DNA of 64,000 nucleotides from an uncultured Flammeovirgaceae bacterium (GCA_937884755.1 CAKZYJ010000357.1:1-64000); one strand, 5' to 3'; shown: positions 1 to 9,182, counted from the first letter of the stretch. Translations and numbers: made by a program. Notes: generated by a model from the sequence alone, not told the origin.

Positions 1-449
1 TAGCCTCCTACCTACGGATAGATTCTACCAACTTCAGTAAACTGATGAACCGGGTACATATTTAAGCTACGGATGTTCTGACTGTTGACACTAGGTGTAT
101 TATCACTTTTCAGTAAATAAGCCACATTCCGACACAGTGCTAATGTTAGCTACATTGGCAGGTTTTTGCCTGTATATATACTAAAACCTGTCCGTTTAGT
201 AGAATTTTTTCAGAATTTGGAATAAGGGTTTATTATTTCGTAAGTTATCTTGTGATACGGATTGGTAAAGTGGCTAGCAGTCTGGTTTAGCGACTATGTG
301 ACAACTAAACACACCGGAACGGTTATTCAACTGTTGTGTGTAACTGAAGAAAACCAAAAAGTATACACCTTTCGAAATTGCGTATAAGACCACTTTGCAT
401 TATTGTACTGACCTTTATCTTATTCTTTTAAAACAAAAAATAAGTAAAG
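1..449. other. Leading region without a recognised gene
   Basis: No coding frame with recognisable protein character was seen on either strand in this AT-rich stretch. It ends just before the dehydrogenase gene and so probably carries the promoter of the three-gene operon that starts at 450. I see no tRNA, repeat array or clear terminator here. Confidence 0.4.
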
Positions 450-1403
450 ATGGGTACTAAAGACCAATTTGGAAAACAAGGCTGGACACCTGAAAGAATC
501 GGTTCTCTACAGGGTAAAACATACGTAATAACAGGTACTACAAGCGGTACAGGGTTTGAAGCGACACGGATACTTCTGTCCAAGGGGGCAAAAGTGGTAA
601 TGTTAAACCGTAACCAAAAAAAATCAGAGGAAGTAATTGCGGCTTTAAAAAAAGATCTCGGTAATAACATAGATGTATCATTTCTCCTCATGGATTTGGC
701 AGAACAGGCTTCTGTACGAAAAGCAGCACAAGAAGTACTTGAGAAAGTAACCCGGATTGATGCATTGATGTGTAACGGTGCTATTGCCCAAGTGCCCAAT
801 CAGAAGCTTACTATTGATGGCTTTGAAAGTCAGTTGGGTGTAAACCACTATGGTCATTTCACACTACAAGCTCTGCTGTTTCCACTGATTGAAAAATCCA
901 AAGGACGGATTGTGACTGTAGGTAGTATGGGGTATAATTTAGGTCTTAAAAGCATCAAATTTCACGACATGAACTGGGATAAAAACTACAACGGCAATGA
1001 TGCCTATAGCCAGAGCAAATTAGCACAGATAATGACAGTATATGAATTACAAGATAGATTGGAAAAGGCTGGTAAGACAGATATAAAAGTATATGCCTGT
1101 CACCCGGGTGCTTCTAGAACATCATTGATCAAAACCAGCGGTAGCTTAATAACGCGCTTCGTTTGGCAAATCATGAAGTTGTCCCCCATGGTGCAATCGG
1201 CTGAAAAAGGTTCGTATCCAGAATTGATGTGTGCCACAGAACCAGAGTTAGATCAAAGCGGCTTTTATGGCCCTACAGGAAGAAACTATTGGACTGGCTC
1301 AGTTGGCGAATGCAAACTAGAACCACACGCAAAAGATAAAGCTGTAGCTGAGAAGTTGTGGACAGTATCAGAAAAGGCCACTGGTTTGAAGTGGAACTTA
1401 TAA
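450..1403 (+). CDS. Short-chain dehydrogenase/reductase (SDR family)
   Basis: The 317-residue protein has an N-terminal Rossmann dinucleotide-binding motif (TGTTSGTGFEA, about residue 28), an Asn-rich segment in place of the usual NNAG (MCNGA), a catalytic Ser in VTVGSMG and the active-site pair in YSQSK, so the Ser-Tyr-Lys set is complete. The family carries out NAD(P)-dependent oxidation or reduction of alcohols and carbonyls. The overall layout resembles the retinol dehydrogenase/protochlorophyllide reductase-like branch, but the substrate cannot be read from the sequence. It is cytosolic, with no signal peptide. It is the first gene of a probable operon with the membrane protein (26-bp gap) and the AraC regulator. 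Confidence 0.88.
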   Translation: MGTKDQFGKQGWTPERIGSLQGKTYVITGTTSGTGFEATRILLSKGAKVVMLNRNQKKSEEVIAALKKDLGNNIDVSFLLMDLAEQASVRKAAQEVLEKVTRIDALMCNGAIAQVPNQKLTIDGFESQLGVNHYGHFTLQALLFPLIEKSKGRIVTVGSMGYNLGLKSIKFHDMNWDKNYNGNDAYSQSKLAQIMTVYELQDRLEKAGKTDIKVYACHPGASRTSLIKTSGSLITRFVWQIMKLSPMVQSAEKGSYPELMCATEPELDQSGFYGPTGRNYWTGSVGECKLEPHAKDKAVAEKLWTVSEKATGLKWNL

Positions 1404-1429
1404 TTTAGATAATCTTAAAGCACAAAGTC

Positions 1430-1942
1430 ATGGATATACTAAAAGTAGCAACAGATTGGGCGAAAGCCGAACTCGTTTCAACCTCTTTCTTTATCGTTAT
1501 CGGAATTGCATTTGTTTTAGTAAGCTTCGGGTTTTGGCAGTTTGGAAAAACCGATTTAGCGAGAGCCTATATCATCCCTATGTTGGTAACTGGGGCCTTT
1601 TTGATGGCCACAGGTTTCGGGTTGTTCTTTACCAACAAAGCAAGAATTACACAGTTTGAAACAGCCTACAATAGCGATGCTTCGGCATTTGTAGCATCAG
1701 AGTTGGAGCGTGCTGAAGCCACCTTAAAGGAATATAAAACCATTGTTTTTACGGCCATTCCGCTCATTATTGTGGCTTGCGGCTTGGTTATTCTTTTTGT
1801 GAACACACCCATATGGCGTGCGAGTATGATTTCTATCATTGCTATGTTGGTGGTCATTTTGCTAGTTGACGGCTTGGCTCACGCCCGAATTGACGATTAC
1901 AACAAGCAATTACTGAAGACAAAACAAGAATTGAAAAATTAA
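1430..1942 (+). CDS. Hypothetical membrane protein with about four transmembrane segments
   Basis: This 170-residue protein has two hydrophobic segments in the first 70 residues and two more around residues 105-145. They are separated by a polar, Glu/Ala-rich stretch (about 75-100) that is likely helical. I do not recognise the family. It sits between the SDR gene and the AraC regulator gene, with the regulator starting directly after its stop codon, so the three are very likely co-transcribed. A role in sensing or stress linked to the regulator is possible but is only a guess from position. Confidence 0.7.
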   Translation: MDILKVATDWAKAELVSTSFFIVIGIAFVLVSFGFWQFGKTDLARAYIIPMLVTGAFLMATGFGLFFTNKARITQFETAYNSDASAFVASELERAEATLKEYKTIVFTAIPLIIVACGLVILFVNTPIWRASMISIIAMLVVILLVDGLAHARIDDYNKQLLKTKQELKN

Positions 1943-1943
1943 G

Positions 1944-2855
1944 ATGCAGCATTTCAAAACCTTATCATCTTATTTAGATTACCTGGGGCTTCCGCGCCCT
2001 GAACACCCCCTGTTCAGTATGTATACCGCCATGGGTGAAGGCTTTCTGCCTTGCCCAAAAGAAAGCTCACCGCCCATTACCAACAATTGCTATTCCATTA
2101 GCTTCAAGAAAATTGTAAAGGGAGATTTAACCTATGGGCGCACCAAATACGACTTTACCAATGGTGCCTTGTTTTTCATCGCACCAAGGCAGGTGATTCA
2201 GTGGGATAAAAGCATTGTCTTTGAGCAAAAAAGCTTTTCTATAAACTTTCATGAAGATTTTCTGAAAGGAACAGAATTGGCCCATCAGATAAAGAAATAT
2301 GGATTCTTTTCGTACTCTGCCAATGAAGCCCTACATCTTTCACCCAAAGAAGAAAGACAAATCGAGTTGACTGTAGAGAATATCGACCTTGAATACCAAA
2401 ACAATCCCGATTCCTTTAGCAAAGACATCATCATTTCTCATCTAAGCACCCTTTTCAAGTATGCTCATCGCTTTTACGAAAGGCAGTTCATTAATCGAGT
2501 AGAACTTTCTAATGACTTGCTGGAGCGCTTTAATCAGCAGCTAGAAGACTATTTTGATTCGGGACAATTGCAGGAAAATGGAATCCCAAGCATCGAGCAA
2601 ATTGCGGACAAGTTGTCGGTTTCGCAGCGATACTTGAGCGATACACTTAAAAAAGAAACAGGAAAAGCCACAACTGATCATTTGCATCTGTACCTGATTG
2701 ACGAGGCCAAGAATATTCTGTTGAACCCCAGCAAAACCATTTCCGAAGTAGCTTACGAATTGGGCTTTGAATACCCACCTTACTTTTCAAGACTATTCAA
2801 AAAGAAAGAAGGCATCAGTCCTACGCAGTACAGGGAGAAATATAAAATGAACTAA
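1944..2855 (+). CDS. AraC-family transcriptional regulator
   Basis: The 303-residue protein has a C-terminal pair of helix-turn-helix motifs (about residues 205-300). These include the recognition segment IEQIADKLSVSQRYLSDTLK and the family signature around ISEVAYELGFEYPPYFSRLF, followed by KKEGISPTQYR. The N-terminal 190 residues form a cupin-like ligand or dimerisation domain. It starts one base after the stop of the membrane protein gene, so translation is probably coupled. AraC regulators often control their own operon, so the SDR and membrane protein genes are the likeliest targets. The ligand is unknown. Confidence 0.9.
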   Translation: MQHFKTLSSYLDYLGLPRPEHPLFSMYTAMGEGFLPCPKESSPPITNNCYSISFKKIVKGDLTYGRTKYDFTNGALFFIAPRQVIQWDKSIVFEQKSFSINFHEDFLKGTELAHQIKKYGFFSYSANEALHLSPKEERQIELTVENIDLEYQNNPDSFSKDIIISHLSTLFKYAHRFYERQFINRVELSNDLLERFNQQLEDYFDSGQLQENGIPSIEQIADKLSVSQRYLSDTLKKETGKATTDHLHLYLIDEAKNILLNPSKTISEVAYELGFEYPPYFSRLFKKKEGISPTQYREKYKMN

Positions 2856-3154
2856 ATCGTTTGACCAAAAGATCAATTTGTAAATGGAAAAGATAAAAAA
2901 CTATACACAATAACACCTATAAGCAATAGCGCCCTGCGGGTCGCTACTGCACATAGCCACACCGTTTACAGCGGGCGAAGAATTCAACGATACCATGTAC
3001 CCGATTGTTTTTTTCTGCCAGTACAAACTACATATAACTTTTAATCTACAAGAAGATACCCGGAAACTGCTGAGGATTTCGATCATAAGGTTATAAACCG
3101 ATTTTTTATTTCTTAGAAATATCTAACTTCGTTCGCAAAATCAAACCTACTACT
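2856..3154. other. Intergenic region with a possible gene relic
   Basis: About 300 bases lie between the AraC and ThuA genes. A + strand frame from about 2916 to 3096 reads as plausible protein (it contains ATPFTAGEEFNDTMYP and FFCQYKLHITFNLQ), but it has no start codon and is preceded by an in-frame stop. It may be a decayed gene fragment, or chance. A TAACTTCG sequence near 3122 is close to the Bacteroidota -7 promoter box (TAnnTTTG) and could serve the ThuA gene. Confidence 0.25.
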
Positions 3155-4198
3155 ATGTTCAAATCGTACTGGATAATTGCATTATTCCTTCTAGCTTCCG
3201 CATGCGGCGAAACCCAGAAATCAGAAACTCAGACCTCATCTTCTACTAAACTTAAAGCTCTGATTATTGACGGACAAAATAATCACTACATATGGCCCAA
3301 AACCACTATGATGATGCAGGATTATCTGGAGCAGACTGGCCTGTTTGAAGTAGAGATTCACCGGATGGATTCGGTCTGGCTGGGCATCAAATACAACGAG
3401 ACCCGTCCCGTGCCTTATGATGGTTACATCGAGGTGTATCCGATGGATTCTACTGCCTACGGTATATCGCCCGATCCGGTAAAAACATCAGACTTTTCGC
3501 TGGACTTCAGTCAATACGATGTGGTTGTTTCCAATTTGGGGGCTTCCTCACCCCGGTGGCCAGCCGAAACCGAACGTAGGTTTGAGCAGTACTTAAAAGA
3601 CGGCGGTGGTTTCGTCGTAGTGCATGCGGCCAACAATGCCTGGGGCGATTGGGATGAATTTAACCGCATGATTGGCTTGGGAGCCTGGGGCGGGCGAGAC
3701 AGCAGCACTGGCCCTTACGTATACTATACCGATGCCGGAGAACTGGAAATGGATTATTCAGCTGGGATTTGTGGCTCCCACGGACCAGAATTTGAGTATT
3801 TGGTGACCACCCACGCCCCGGAGCACCCCGTCATGCAAGGATTACCCACTGAGTGGCTGCACACCCAGGATGAACTTTACGAACGCATGCGAGGTCCGTT
3901 TGAGAATGCTACGATATTAGCCACTGCTTACTCCGATGTAGAAGGCAATGCCCCACCCTGGAATCCGGAAGTGAAGGGGCTGGGGCAACACGTGCCCACC
4001 ATCATGGCCATCGACTACGGGCAGGGGCGGGTTTTCCACACAACCCTGGGCCACTTCGACTATTCTATGGAATGTGTGGGATTTATGACTACGTTGCAAC
4101 GAGGTACCGAGTGGGCGGCCACCGGGGAGGTAACGCAGAGCGTTCCCAAAGATTTTCCTTCCAAAGATCAGACTGCTTCACGAGCGTGGAATAAGTAG
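3155..4198 (+). CDS. ThuA-domain lipoprotein
   Basis: The 347-residue protein starts with a lipoprotein signal whose lipobox is LLASAC (Cys at about 17), followed by a Ser/Thr-rich linker. The rest is a ThuA-like glutamine-amidotransferase-fold domain: an ALIIDGQNNH strand-turn at the start, a GGGFVVVHAANNAWGDW segment near the middle and a GQGRVFHTTLGH motif near the C terminus. ThuA-domain proteins are common in Bacteroidota carbohydrate and glycoside-degradation loci, where their catalytic role is poorly defined. It should be anchored in the outer membrane or periplasm. No sugar-degradation partners are next to it here. Confidence 0.85.
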   Translation: MFKSYWIIALFLLASACGETQKSETQTSSSTKLKALIIDGQNNHYIWPKTTMMMQDYLEQTGLFEVEIHRMDSVWLGIKYNETRPVPYDGYIEVYPMDSTAYGISPDPVKTSDFSLDFSQYDVVVSNLGASSPRWPAETERRFEQYLKDGGGFVVVHAANNAWGDWDEFNRMIGLGAWGGRDSSTGPYVYYTDAGELEMDYSAGICGSHGPEFEYLVTTHAPEHPVMQGLPTEWLHTQDELYERMRGPFENATILATAYSDVEGNAPPWNPEVKGLGQHVPTIMAIDYGQGRVFHTTLGHFDYSMECVGFMTTLQRGTEWAATGEVTQSVPKDFPSKDQTASRAWNK

Positions 4199-4210
4199 GC
4201 AATTGGAGGC

Positions 4211-4236
4211 GTTTCTGCCGGCGGCAGTAGTTAGAC
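4211..4236. terminator. GC-rich hairpin between convergent genes
   Basis: CTGCCGGCGGCAG (4215-4227) folds into a 5-bp GC stem with a 3-base loop. GCGT and ACGC flank it and can extend the pairing with internal loops. It lies between the ends of the convergent ThuA (+) and DUF1801 (-) genes, where a terminator is expected. There is no T-tract, so an intrinsic terminator is only plausible. Confidence 0.35.
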
Positions 4237-4243
4237 GCACAAC

Positions 4244-4660
4244 CTATTTGTACTCCTCTCGCATGTAGCTTACTGATTCTCGAACTAATTCTTTCAGTAT
4301 ATCAAGGTCAATATCGCTGAGGCGCTTTACATACAAGCAGGACTTGCCGGTTTTGTATCTGCCTAATTGTTCCATTAGTTCCTCGTAACGCTCAAACCCC
4401 GACATAATGTAGATGGTCAAGTTCTGCTTGCGGGGCGAAAACCCCGTCAGAAACCAGTCGCCCTCTTGGCCGCTGGCGTACTTATAGTGATACTGACCAA
4501 AGCCCACCATATTGCTGTGCCAGTACTGTGGCTCTTCCCCCGTTTCTTCCTTCATCAAATCCAACAGGGTAAAGCAATCTTCGCGCTTTTGCGGGTTTTC
4601 TACTTTGGAGAGAAATTCAGATATGTTGCGGTTATAGGGCTGAGTTTTCAGATTTGCCAT
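4244..4660 (-). CDS. DUF1801 domain-containing protein
   Basis: The 138-residue cytosolic protein matches the DUF1801 (YdhG-like) family. It opens with a helical segment ending in REDCFTLLDLMKEETGEEP, then has the WHSNMVGFGQYHYKY strand region, the GDWFLTGFSPRKQNLTIYIM core and a C-terminal LYVKRLSDIDLDILKEL helix. The family is frataxin-like in fold and has no firmly assigned activity. It is a single gene on the - strand, between the convergent ThuA gene and the pirin gene upstream of it. No signal peptide or membrane segment is present. Confidence 0.85.
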   Translation of the reverse strand: MANLKTQPYNRNISEFLSKVENPQKREDCFTLLDLMKEETGEEPQYWHSNMVGFGQYHYKYASGQEGDWFLTGFSPRKQNLTIYIMSGFERYEELMEQLGRYKTGKSCLYVKRLSDIDLDILKELVRESVSYMREEYK

Positions 4661-4760
4661 GTTGAATAGGTTACGATTGTTGGTCAGAAGTTAAGGAGAT
4701 ATTATCGTACCGCCAAAGTGCTTGCGGGTGATAGATACTAAGTTCTAAAGCAGTTTGTCT

Positions 4761-5612
4761 TCATCGCCACACTCCCATTTTCCCCGACTGGTAATCCTGA
4801 AAAGCCTGGCGAAGTTCGGCTTCGGAGTTCATGACGAACGGGCCATGGGCGACGATGGGTTCATTAAATGGAGCACCGTGTCCTAGAATAAGGCGCGAAT
4901 TTGCTTGAGCAATTACTTCCAGTCGTTCTCCGCTCATCGCAAACTCTACCATTTGGCGCATTTTGGCATTAGTACCGTTTACCTCTACTGAGCCGCTTAC
5001 TACGTAGAATAATGTCTGGTCCGATGAAGGAATATCCACTGTGAATGAGCCGCCCTCTTTCAGGTCTACACTAGTCATAGTAAGGCCGGTTAGCGATTCT
5101 ATCGGGCCGGTGTGTCCCTTCCACTCGCCGGAGATGAGGTGAATGGTTACCTTACCATCGTCTTCACTAAAGTGGGTGATTTCGTTTTTAGACAGTCCGA
5201 CATAATTAGGTTCAGTCATCTTGAGGCGGCTGGGTAGGTTCATCCAGAGTTGAATTACTTCCTCCTCACCGCCGTGGGCTTTAAATTCTTCCGATGATAC
5301 CTCCGAATGCAGCAAGCCACTTCCGGCAGTCATCCATTGAATGCCACCCGCTTCAATTTTGCTCTTGAACCCCTGGGTATCCTGATGTACAATATCGCCC
5401 TTAAAGATATACGTGAGTGTTTCAAAGCCTCGGTGAGGATGCGGCCCAAACGGCAACCCCTGGTTACCCGGACGGTAGGTAGTAGGCCCGTGGTGGTTAA
5501 CAAACAGAAAAGGGTCCAGGTGCGGGATAGAACGGGTAGGCATAGCTCGGAAAGTATCCAACTCACCAATAGGATCGGATACGGCCTGATGTATGTGCTT
5601 AATACTGCGCAT
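4761..5612 (-). CDS. Pirin family protein
   Basis: This 283-residue bicupin has the full pirin metal-binding signature. PHPHRGFET gives His58 and His60, and GSGLLHSE gives His102 and Glu104, at nearly the same positions as the metal ligands of characterised pirins. Bacterial pirins bind Fe or other metals and some act as quercetin 2,3-dioxygenases; others are redox-linked regulators. The sequence does not separate these roles. It is cytosolic. The gene is divergent from the fibre protein gene at 5930 and lies about 100 bases upstream of the DUF1801 gene on the same strand. Confidence 0.92.
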   Translation of the reverse strand: MRSIKHIHQAVSDPIGELDTFRAMPTRSIPHLDPFLFVNHHGPTTYRPGNQGLPFGPHPHRGFETLTYIFKGDIVHQDTQGFKSKIEAGGIQWMTAGSGLLHSEVSSEEFKAHGGEEEVIQLWMNLPSRLKMTEPNYVGLSKNEITHFSEDDGKVTIHLISGEWKGHTGPIESLTGLTMTSVDLKEGGSFTVDIPSSDQTLFYVVSGSVEVNGTNAKMRQMVEFAMSGERLEVIAQANSRLILGHGAPFNEPIVAHGPFVMNSEAELRQAFQDYQSGKMGVWR

Positions 5613-5929
5613 GGTAGTTTTGCTTTGTCTCTACCCATGCTCTACGTTTCACAGTAGGATTGGTTTGAACATAGGAAAGTATATGTTTTTGCTTAAAATA
5701 TCAGTTGCACAATTCAAGGATTTCCTCAAGGCTAAAACTAGGTTGTCTCTTTACTTGGAAACTGCGCTTATTTCGAATATTGAGAAGTGAAACCCCAATT
5801 AGAAGCCAATAAAGGTAATTGTTGATGAGTTGCACTTTTTAACGAATATTCAATTTCCTGTTTACTTCTCTGTATTCTGCTGCATTAAGTCACAAAACTA
5901 GCTAAAAAACCAAACCAGACTTCAGCATC
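5613..5929. other. Divergent intergenic region
   Basis: About 317 AT-rich bases lie between the pirin gene (-) and the fibre protein gene (+), so both promoters should be here. A short open frame on the + strand (5593-5790) overlaps the pirin start and has no recognisable protein character, so I do not call it a gene. No clear operator or repeat was seen. Confidence 0.4.
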
Positions 5930-7513
5930 ATGAAAACTTCTATTCTCTTTCAAACTATTTGTGCATTAGCATTTTTCTTAACACCTATACTGAGCCATGC
6001 CCAAAACAATACTATCTACGGTTCGGGAGCGGGCATTTCTCTAACTGGCGGTAGCTTTAACACCTTAACTGGGTATCGAAGTGGATATCGTACTACTAGT
6101 GGCTCAGGCAACACTTTCTACGGGGCCTTTAGTGGAGGATCTAACACCACCGGCTCTCGAAATACGGCAATCGGTTTATGGAGTGGGATAAATGGTAGAA
6201 CAGGTAGCGAAAACACCTACGTAGGGGCCTTTAGTGGTTTTGCCAATACTACTGGAGAGAGTAATACTTTCATCGGAACCTCTAGCGGTTTTAATAATTC
6301 TACCGGTGGAAATAATACCTATATTGGCTACTATAGCGGTCGTAATAGTAGGACTGGTTTAGGAAATACTTTCGTAGGATCAAATAGTGGTGAAAATAAC
6401 ACTGAGGGCGGGCGAAACACTTTTCTAGGCTGGAATAGTGGTTATGCTACCACTACTGGTTCCAGCAATATCTTCATCGGTAGTAGCAGTGGAACGGAAA
6501 ATATTTCAGGCAATGATAATACGTTTTTGGGCAACGGGAGTGGTTACTACAACGATTCGGGTAGCCAAAACATCTTTCTGGGTTATCAGAGCGGGATTAA
6601 TAATACTAGAGGAAGCAATAATGTTTACATTGGTTATCAAGCGGGCTATACCGAAAGTGGAGGAGCAAATAACCGATTTATCGTAGATAATTTTACCGAA
6701 GAAGACGATACTCCATTACTATATGGCGACTTTTCTAGAAACTCTCTGGCAGTTGGTACTAAGTACACTGGTTCTACCTACCAGTTTGTGGTAGAAGGAA
6801 AGGTACGAGCCAGAGAATACTGGGTGAAGGCTTCACCTCGTGATCGTGAGGTTTCCCGATCGGAGAAACAAGTAAACGCTGCTGGCGGAGCGTTAGCAAG
6901 ATTACAGCAGTTGGAATCAGTGGGCTACCAACAACCGGTGCAAAATGCTAAAAAGGGCAAGAAAAGAACTACCAATCAACCTGTAACCTACGAGCTACTG
7001 GCTGAAAGTATGGAGGAAACATTTCCAGACCTGGTTAAAGAAGAAGGAGCAGAAGTGGCGCTTAACTACCAAGGTTTAATCCCTGTACTAGTGGAGGCTG
7101 TAAAAGAACTATCTCAGGCCAAAGACACCTCACAGATGCAACAGCAATTAACTTTATTACTAGAGGAGAATGCCGTGTTGCAACAGCGACTGGCCGCCAT
7201 AGAACAAGTTATAAAAACTAATAATTTGACTTCACCTTTTGGGAGCGAACTGCAAGGTCATCTGGATCAAAACTGGCCCAACCCAGTGAGCAGCAGTACC
7301 CGTATTTCTTACCAAACCAATGGAAACGTACGAGACATCTCGGTGGAGTTATTTGATATTAGCGGCCAGCCCATAGCTAGTTACAAGAACTTAACACCAG
7401 GGCGGGGCGAAGTAGAAATACTCGGTAGCCAGTTAGTGCCTGGTACCTACATCTACCAATTGAAAGCTGATGGCAAAGTGATTGATTCCAAACGAATGCT
7501 GGTAGCGCGCTAA
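5930..7513 (+). CDS. Exported repeat fibre protein with S74-like chaperone region and T9SS sorting domain
   Basis: The 527-residue protein has a signal peptide ending at SHAQ (about 25). Twelve tandem repeats of about 17 residues follow (40-243; pattern G..NT.IG..SG..NTT), resembling the beta-rolls of trimeric autotransporter heads and tail fibres. Residues 275-400 resemble a peptidase S74 intramolecular chaperone (late motif VALNYQGLIPVLVEAVKEL), but the usual SD..LK start is replaced by SPRDREVSRSEK, so self-cleavage is doubtful. A short coiled coil (about 385-415) follows. The C-terminal 90 residues are a type A T9SS sorting domain (QNWPNPVSSSTRI to PGTYIYQLKADG). A surface or secreted adhesin-like fibre is likely. 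The gene stands alone and is followed by a strong terminator. Confidence 0.85.
   Translation: MKTSILFQTICALAFFLTPILSHAQNNTIYGSGAGISLTGGSFNTLTGYRSGYRTTSGSGNTFYGAFSGGSNTTGSRNTAIGLWSGINGRTGSENTYVGAFSGFANTTGESNTFIGTSSGFNNSTGGNNTYIGYYSGRNSRTGLGNTFVGSNSGENNTEGGRNTFLGWNSGYATTTGSSNIFIGSSSGTENISGNDNTFLGNGSGYYNDSGSQNIFLGYQSGINNTRGSNNVYIGYQAGYTESGGANNRFIVDNFTEEDDTPLLYGDFSRNSLAVGTKYTGSTYQFVVEGKVRAREYWVKASPRDREVSRSEKQVNAAGGALARLQQLESVGYQQPVQNAKKGKKRTTNQPVTYELLAESMEETFPDLVKEEGAEVALNYQGLIPVLVEAVKELSQAKDTSQMQQQLTLLLEENAVLQQRLAAIEQVIKTNNLTSPFGSELQGHLDQNWPNPVSSSTRISYQTNGNVRDISVELFDISGQPIASYKNLTPGRGEVEILGSQLVPGTYIYQLKADGKVIDSKRMLVAR
6047..6658 (+). repeat. Twelve in-frame repeats of about 51 bp inside the fibre gene
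   Basis: Units of 17 codons (the first has 18) run in register. Each encodes G-x-x-N-T-x-x-G-x-x-S-G followed by N-T-T-like residues. The DNA copies are diverged, so the conservation is mostly at protein level. Recombination between units could still change the length of the fibre. Confidence 0.85.
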
Positions 7514-7533
7514 GCAAAAATGCAGTAAAGGTC

Positions 7534-7577
7534 AAAAGCCCTGGCGACTAAGCTTTGTGTTTGGTGCCAGGGTTTTT
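7534..7577. terminator. Bidirectional intrinsic terminator
   Basis: CCCTGGC (7539-7545) pairs perfectly with GCCAGGG (7566-7572). AAAAG lies before the left arm and TTTTT (7573-7577) after the right arm. It lies between the convergent fibre (+) and GNAT (-) genes and has a tract of the right kind for both strands. Confidence 0.85.
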
Positions 7578-7578
7578 C

Positions 7579-8142
7579 TCATTCTATCACTCTGGCGTAG
7601 ATCAGTTCATCTACGGTACGGCTTTCTTTGGTTACACTTTTACGAAGACGGGCTACAAAATCGTATCCGGCCTTTTCCAGAACTCGAGCTGAGGCTATAT
7701 TATATTCAAAGACTCCGGCATATATCCGACAGATATCCGTATTTGTCAACACATAATCAGTAAGTGCTTTTACAGCGTGGGAAACAACTCCCCGGTTCCA
7801 GTAGGCTTCTCCCAGCCAGTAGCCAATCTCGGCGGACCTATGATAGACATCGTCCTTAAAAATTACGCCGGTTGCTCCTATCGCTTCGTCATTCAGGGTA
7901 ATAGCTAAGTTCAAGGAACTAGGATCTTTATCAGCTACTTGAACCCAAAGTCGGGCATCCTGTAAAGTATAGGGGTGAGGAAAACGGTCACGCACATTTT
8001 GCCAAATCTGGTAATTATTACCATGTTCGACCAATGCCGATTCGTCACCTTCCTGCCAGGGCCGTAGGGCTAAGGTGCCTAGTGGAGTATGGCCCAGGTT
8101 AAGCTGTATATCTTTTAGTTGTTCTTTTTTCTCCATGCCCAT
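7579..8142 (-). CDS. GNAT-family N-acetyltransferase (RimJ/RimL-like)
   Basis: The 187-residue protein has the GNAT fold typical of RimJ/RimL-type enzymes. An LRPWQEGDE strand comes first, then the IGYWLGEAYWNRGVVSHAV acetyl-CoA-binding region (about residues 105-125), then the closing segment VFEYNIASARVLEKAGYDF. These enzymes transfer an acetyl group from acetyl-CoA to an amine, such as a protein N terminus or a small molecule. The substrate here is not known. It is a cytosolic single gene convergent with the fibre gene and shares the terminator at 7534-7577. Confidence 0.9.
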   Translation of the reverse strand: MGMEKKEQLKDIQLNLGHTPLGTLALRPWQEGDESALVEHGNNYQIWQNVRDRFPHPYTLQDARLWVQVADKDPSSLNLAITLNDEAIGATGVIFKDDVYHRSAEIGYWLGEAYWNRGVVSHAVKALTDYVLTNTDICRIYAGVFEYNIASARVLEKAGYDFVARLRKSVTKESRTVDELIYARVIE

Positions 8143-8301
8143 TGGTGCTGTAATCGCTTTCCTTTTTCTACCAGATCCTGCTTCCTGCTTTTGCCAACTT
8201 AGAACATTCTTTTGGAATTAAAACTTATTTCATCAATTTTTGTGGGTATACCAACGCGAGGTCGGCTCGCATTTTTTTACCGTACCAACTAACCAAACCC
8301 T

Positions 8302-9078
8302 ATGGAAATTTTTGCCAGCGGCGAAGCGTGGATCGCACTACTAACCCTCGCATTTTTAGAAATTGTACTAGGAGTGGATAATATTATCTTTATCTCTATT
8401 GTCTCGAACAAGCTTCCAGTTGAACAACAGGCAAAGGCCCGTAACCTTGGGCTTATTCTTGCTTTGATCTTTAGGATAGGTCTGTTGTTAGGTATTACCT
8501 GGATTATTGGGTTTACCGAGCCGTTGTTTACCATGTTTGAGTTTGAGATTAGTGGTCGCGATTTGATTCTGGCTGCTGGGGGCATCTTTCTGCTGGCGAA
8601 GAGTACTACTGAAATCCACCATAAGATAGAAGGCGAGGAACAGACTGAAACCAGCGGTGGCCGCAAGGTTTCATTTACGGCTACTATCGTTCAGATTATT
8701 TTGCTGGATATGGTGTTTTCCTTCGATTCCATCTTGACAGCGGTAGGGCTGACCGAAGACGTGCTCATCATGATTGTTGCTGTGGTGATTGCCATGGTTA
8801 TCATGATTACCCTGGCGGGAAAAATCAGTGATTTTATCAACAAGCATCCCACCTTGCAGATTCTAGCGCTCTCGTTTTTAATTCTAATTGGCTTCATGCT
8901 GATTGTGGAAGGGTTACACTTCCATGTGCCGAAGGGCTACATCTACTTTGCCGTAGGCTTCTCACTACTAGTGGAGGTGCTCAATATGCGCCTGCGTAAA
9001 CGGACCAATCCAGTTCAATTGCGCGGACAGCGGATGCAACCGCTACCGCAGGAGCAGAAAGTAACTGAAGGACAATAG
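8302..9078 (+). CDS. TerC-family integral membrane protein
   Basis: The 258-residue protein has seven or so transmembrane helices with the TerC signature: EIVLGVDNIIFISI near the N terminus (acidic Glu20 and Asp26 in a membrane helix) and the internal repeat DMVFSFDSILTAVG near residue 145. The family is linked to metal (Mn2+, tellurite) resistance and to metal loading of exported proteins. In the absence of other ter genes this copy is better read as a general YkoY/Alx-like metal exporter. It acts in the inner membrane. It is monocistronic, and divergent from the GNAT gene. Confidence 0.92.
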   Translation: MEIFASGEAWIALLTLAFLEIVLGVDNIIFISIVSNKLPVEQQAKARNLGLILALIFRIGLLLGITWIIGFTEPLFTMFEFEISGRDLILAAGGIFLLAKSTTEIHHKIEGEEQTETSGGRKVSFTATIVQIILLDMVFSFDSILTAVGLTEDVLIMIVAVVIAMVIMITLAGKISDFINKHPTLQILALSFLILIGFMLIVEGLHFHVPKGYIYFAVGFSLLVEVLNMRLRKRTNPVQLRGQRMQPLPQEQKVTEGQ

Positions 9079-9182
9079 TCTTCTCTTCTTATTTTTTCTT
9101 AGTATTTTTACGCAGTAATAGTGGCCATTCACCCGGTGTTGCTATAACTTGTACAATATCGATCTACCCCAACTGCTTATCC

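Noticed and set aside
6047-6658. A CRISPR-like or tandem DNA repeat at this site
   Set aside because: The repeats are in-frame protein repeats of 51 bases, diverged at DNA level, and inside a gene with signal peptide and T9SS domain.
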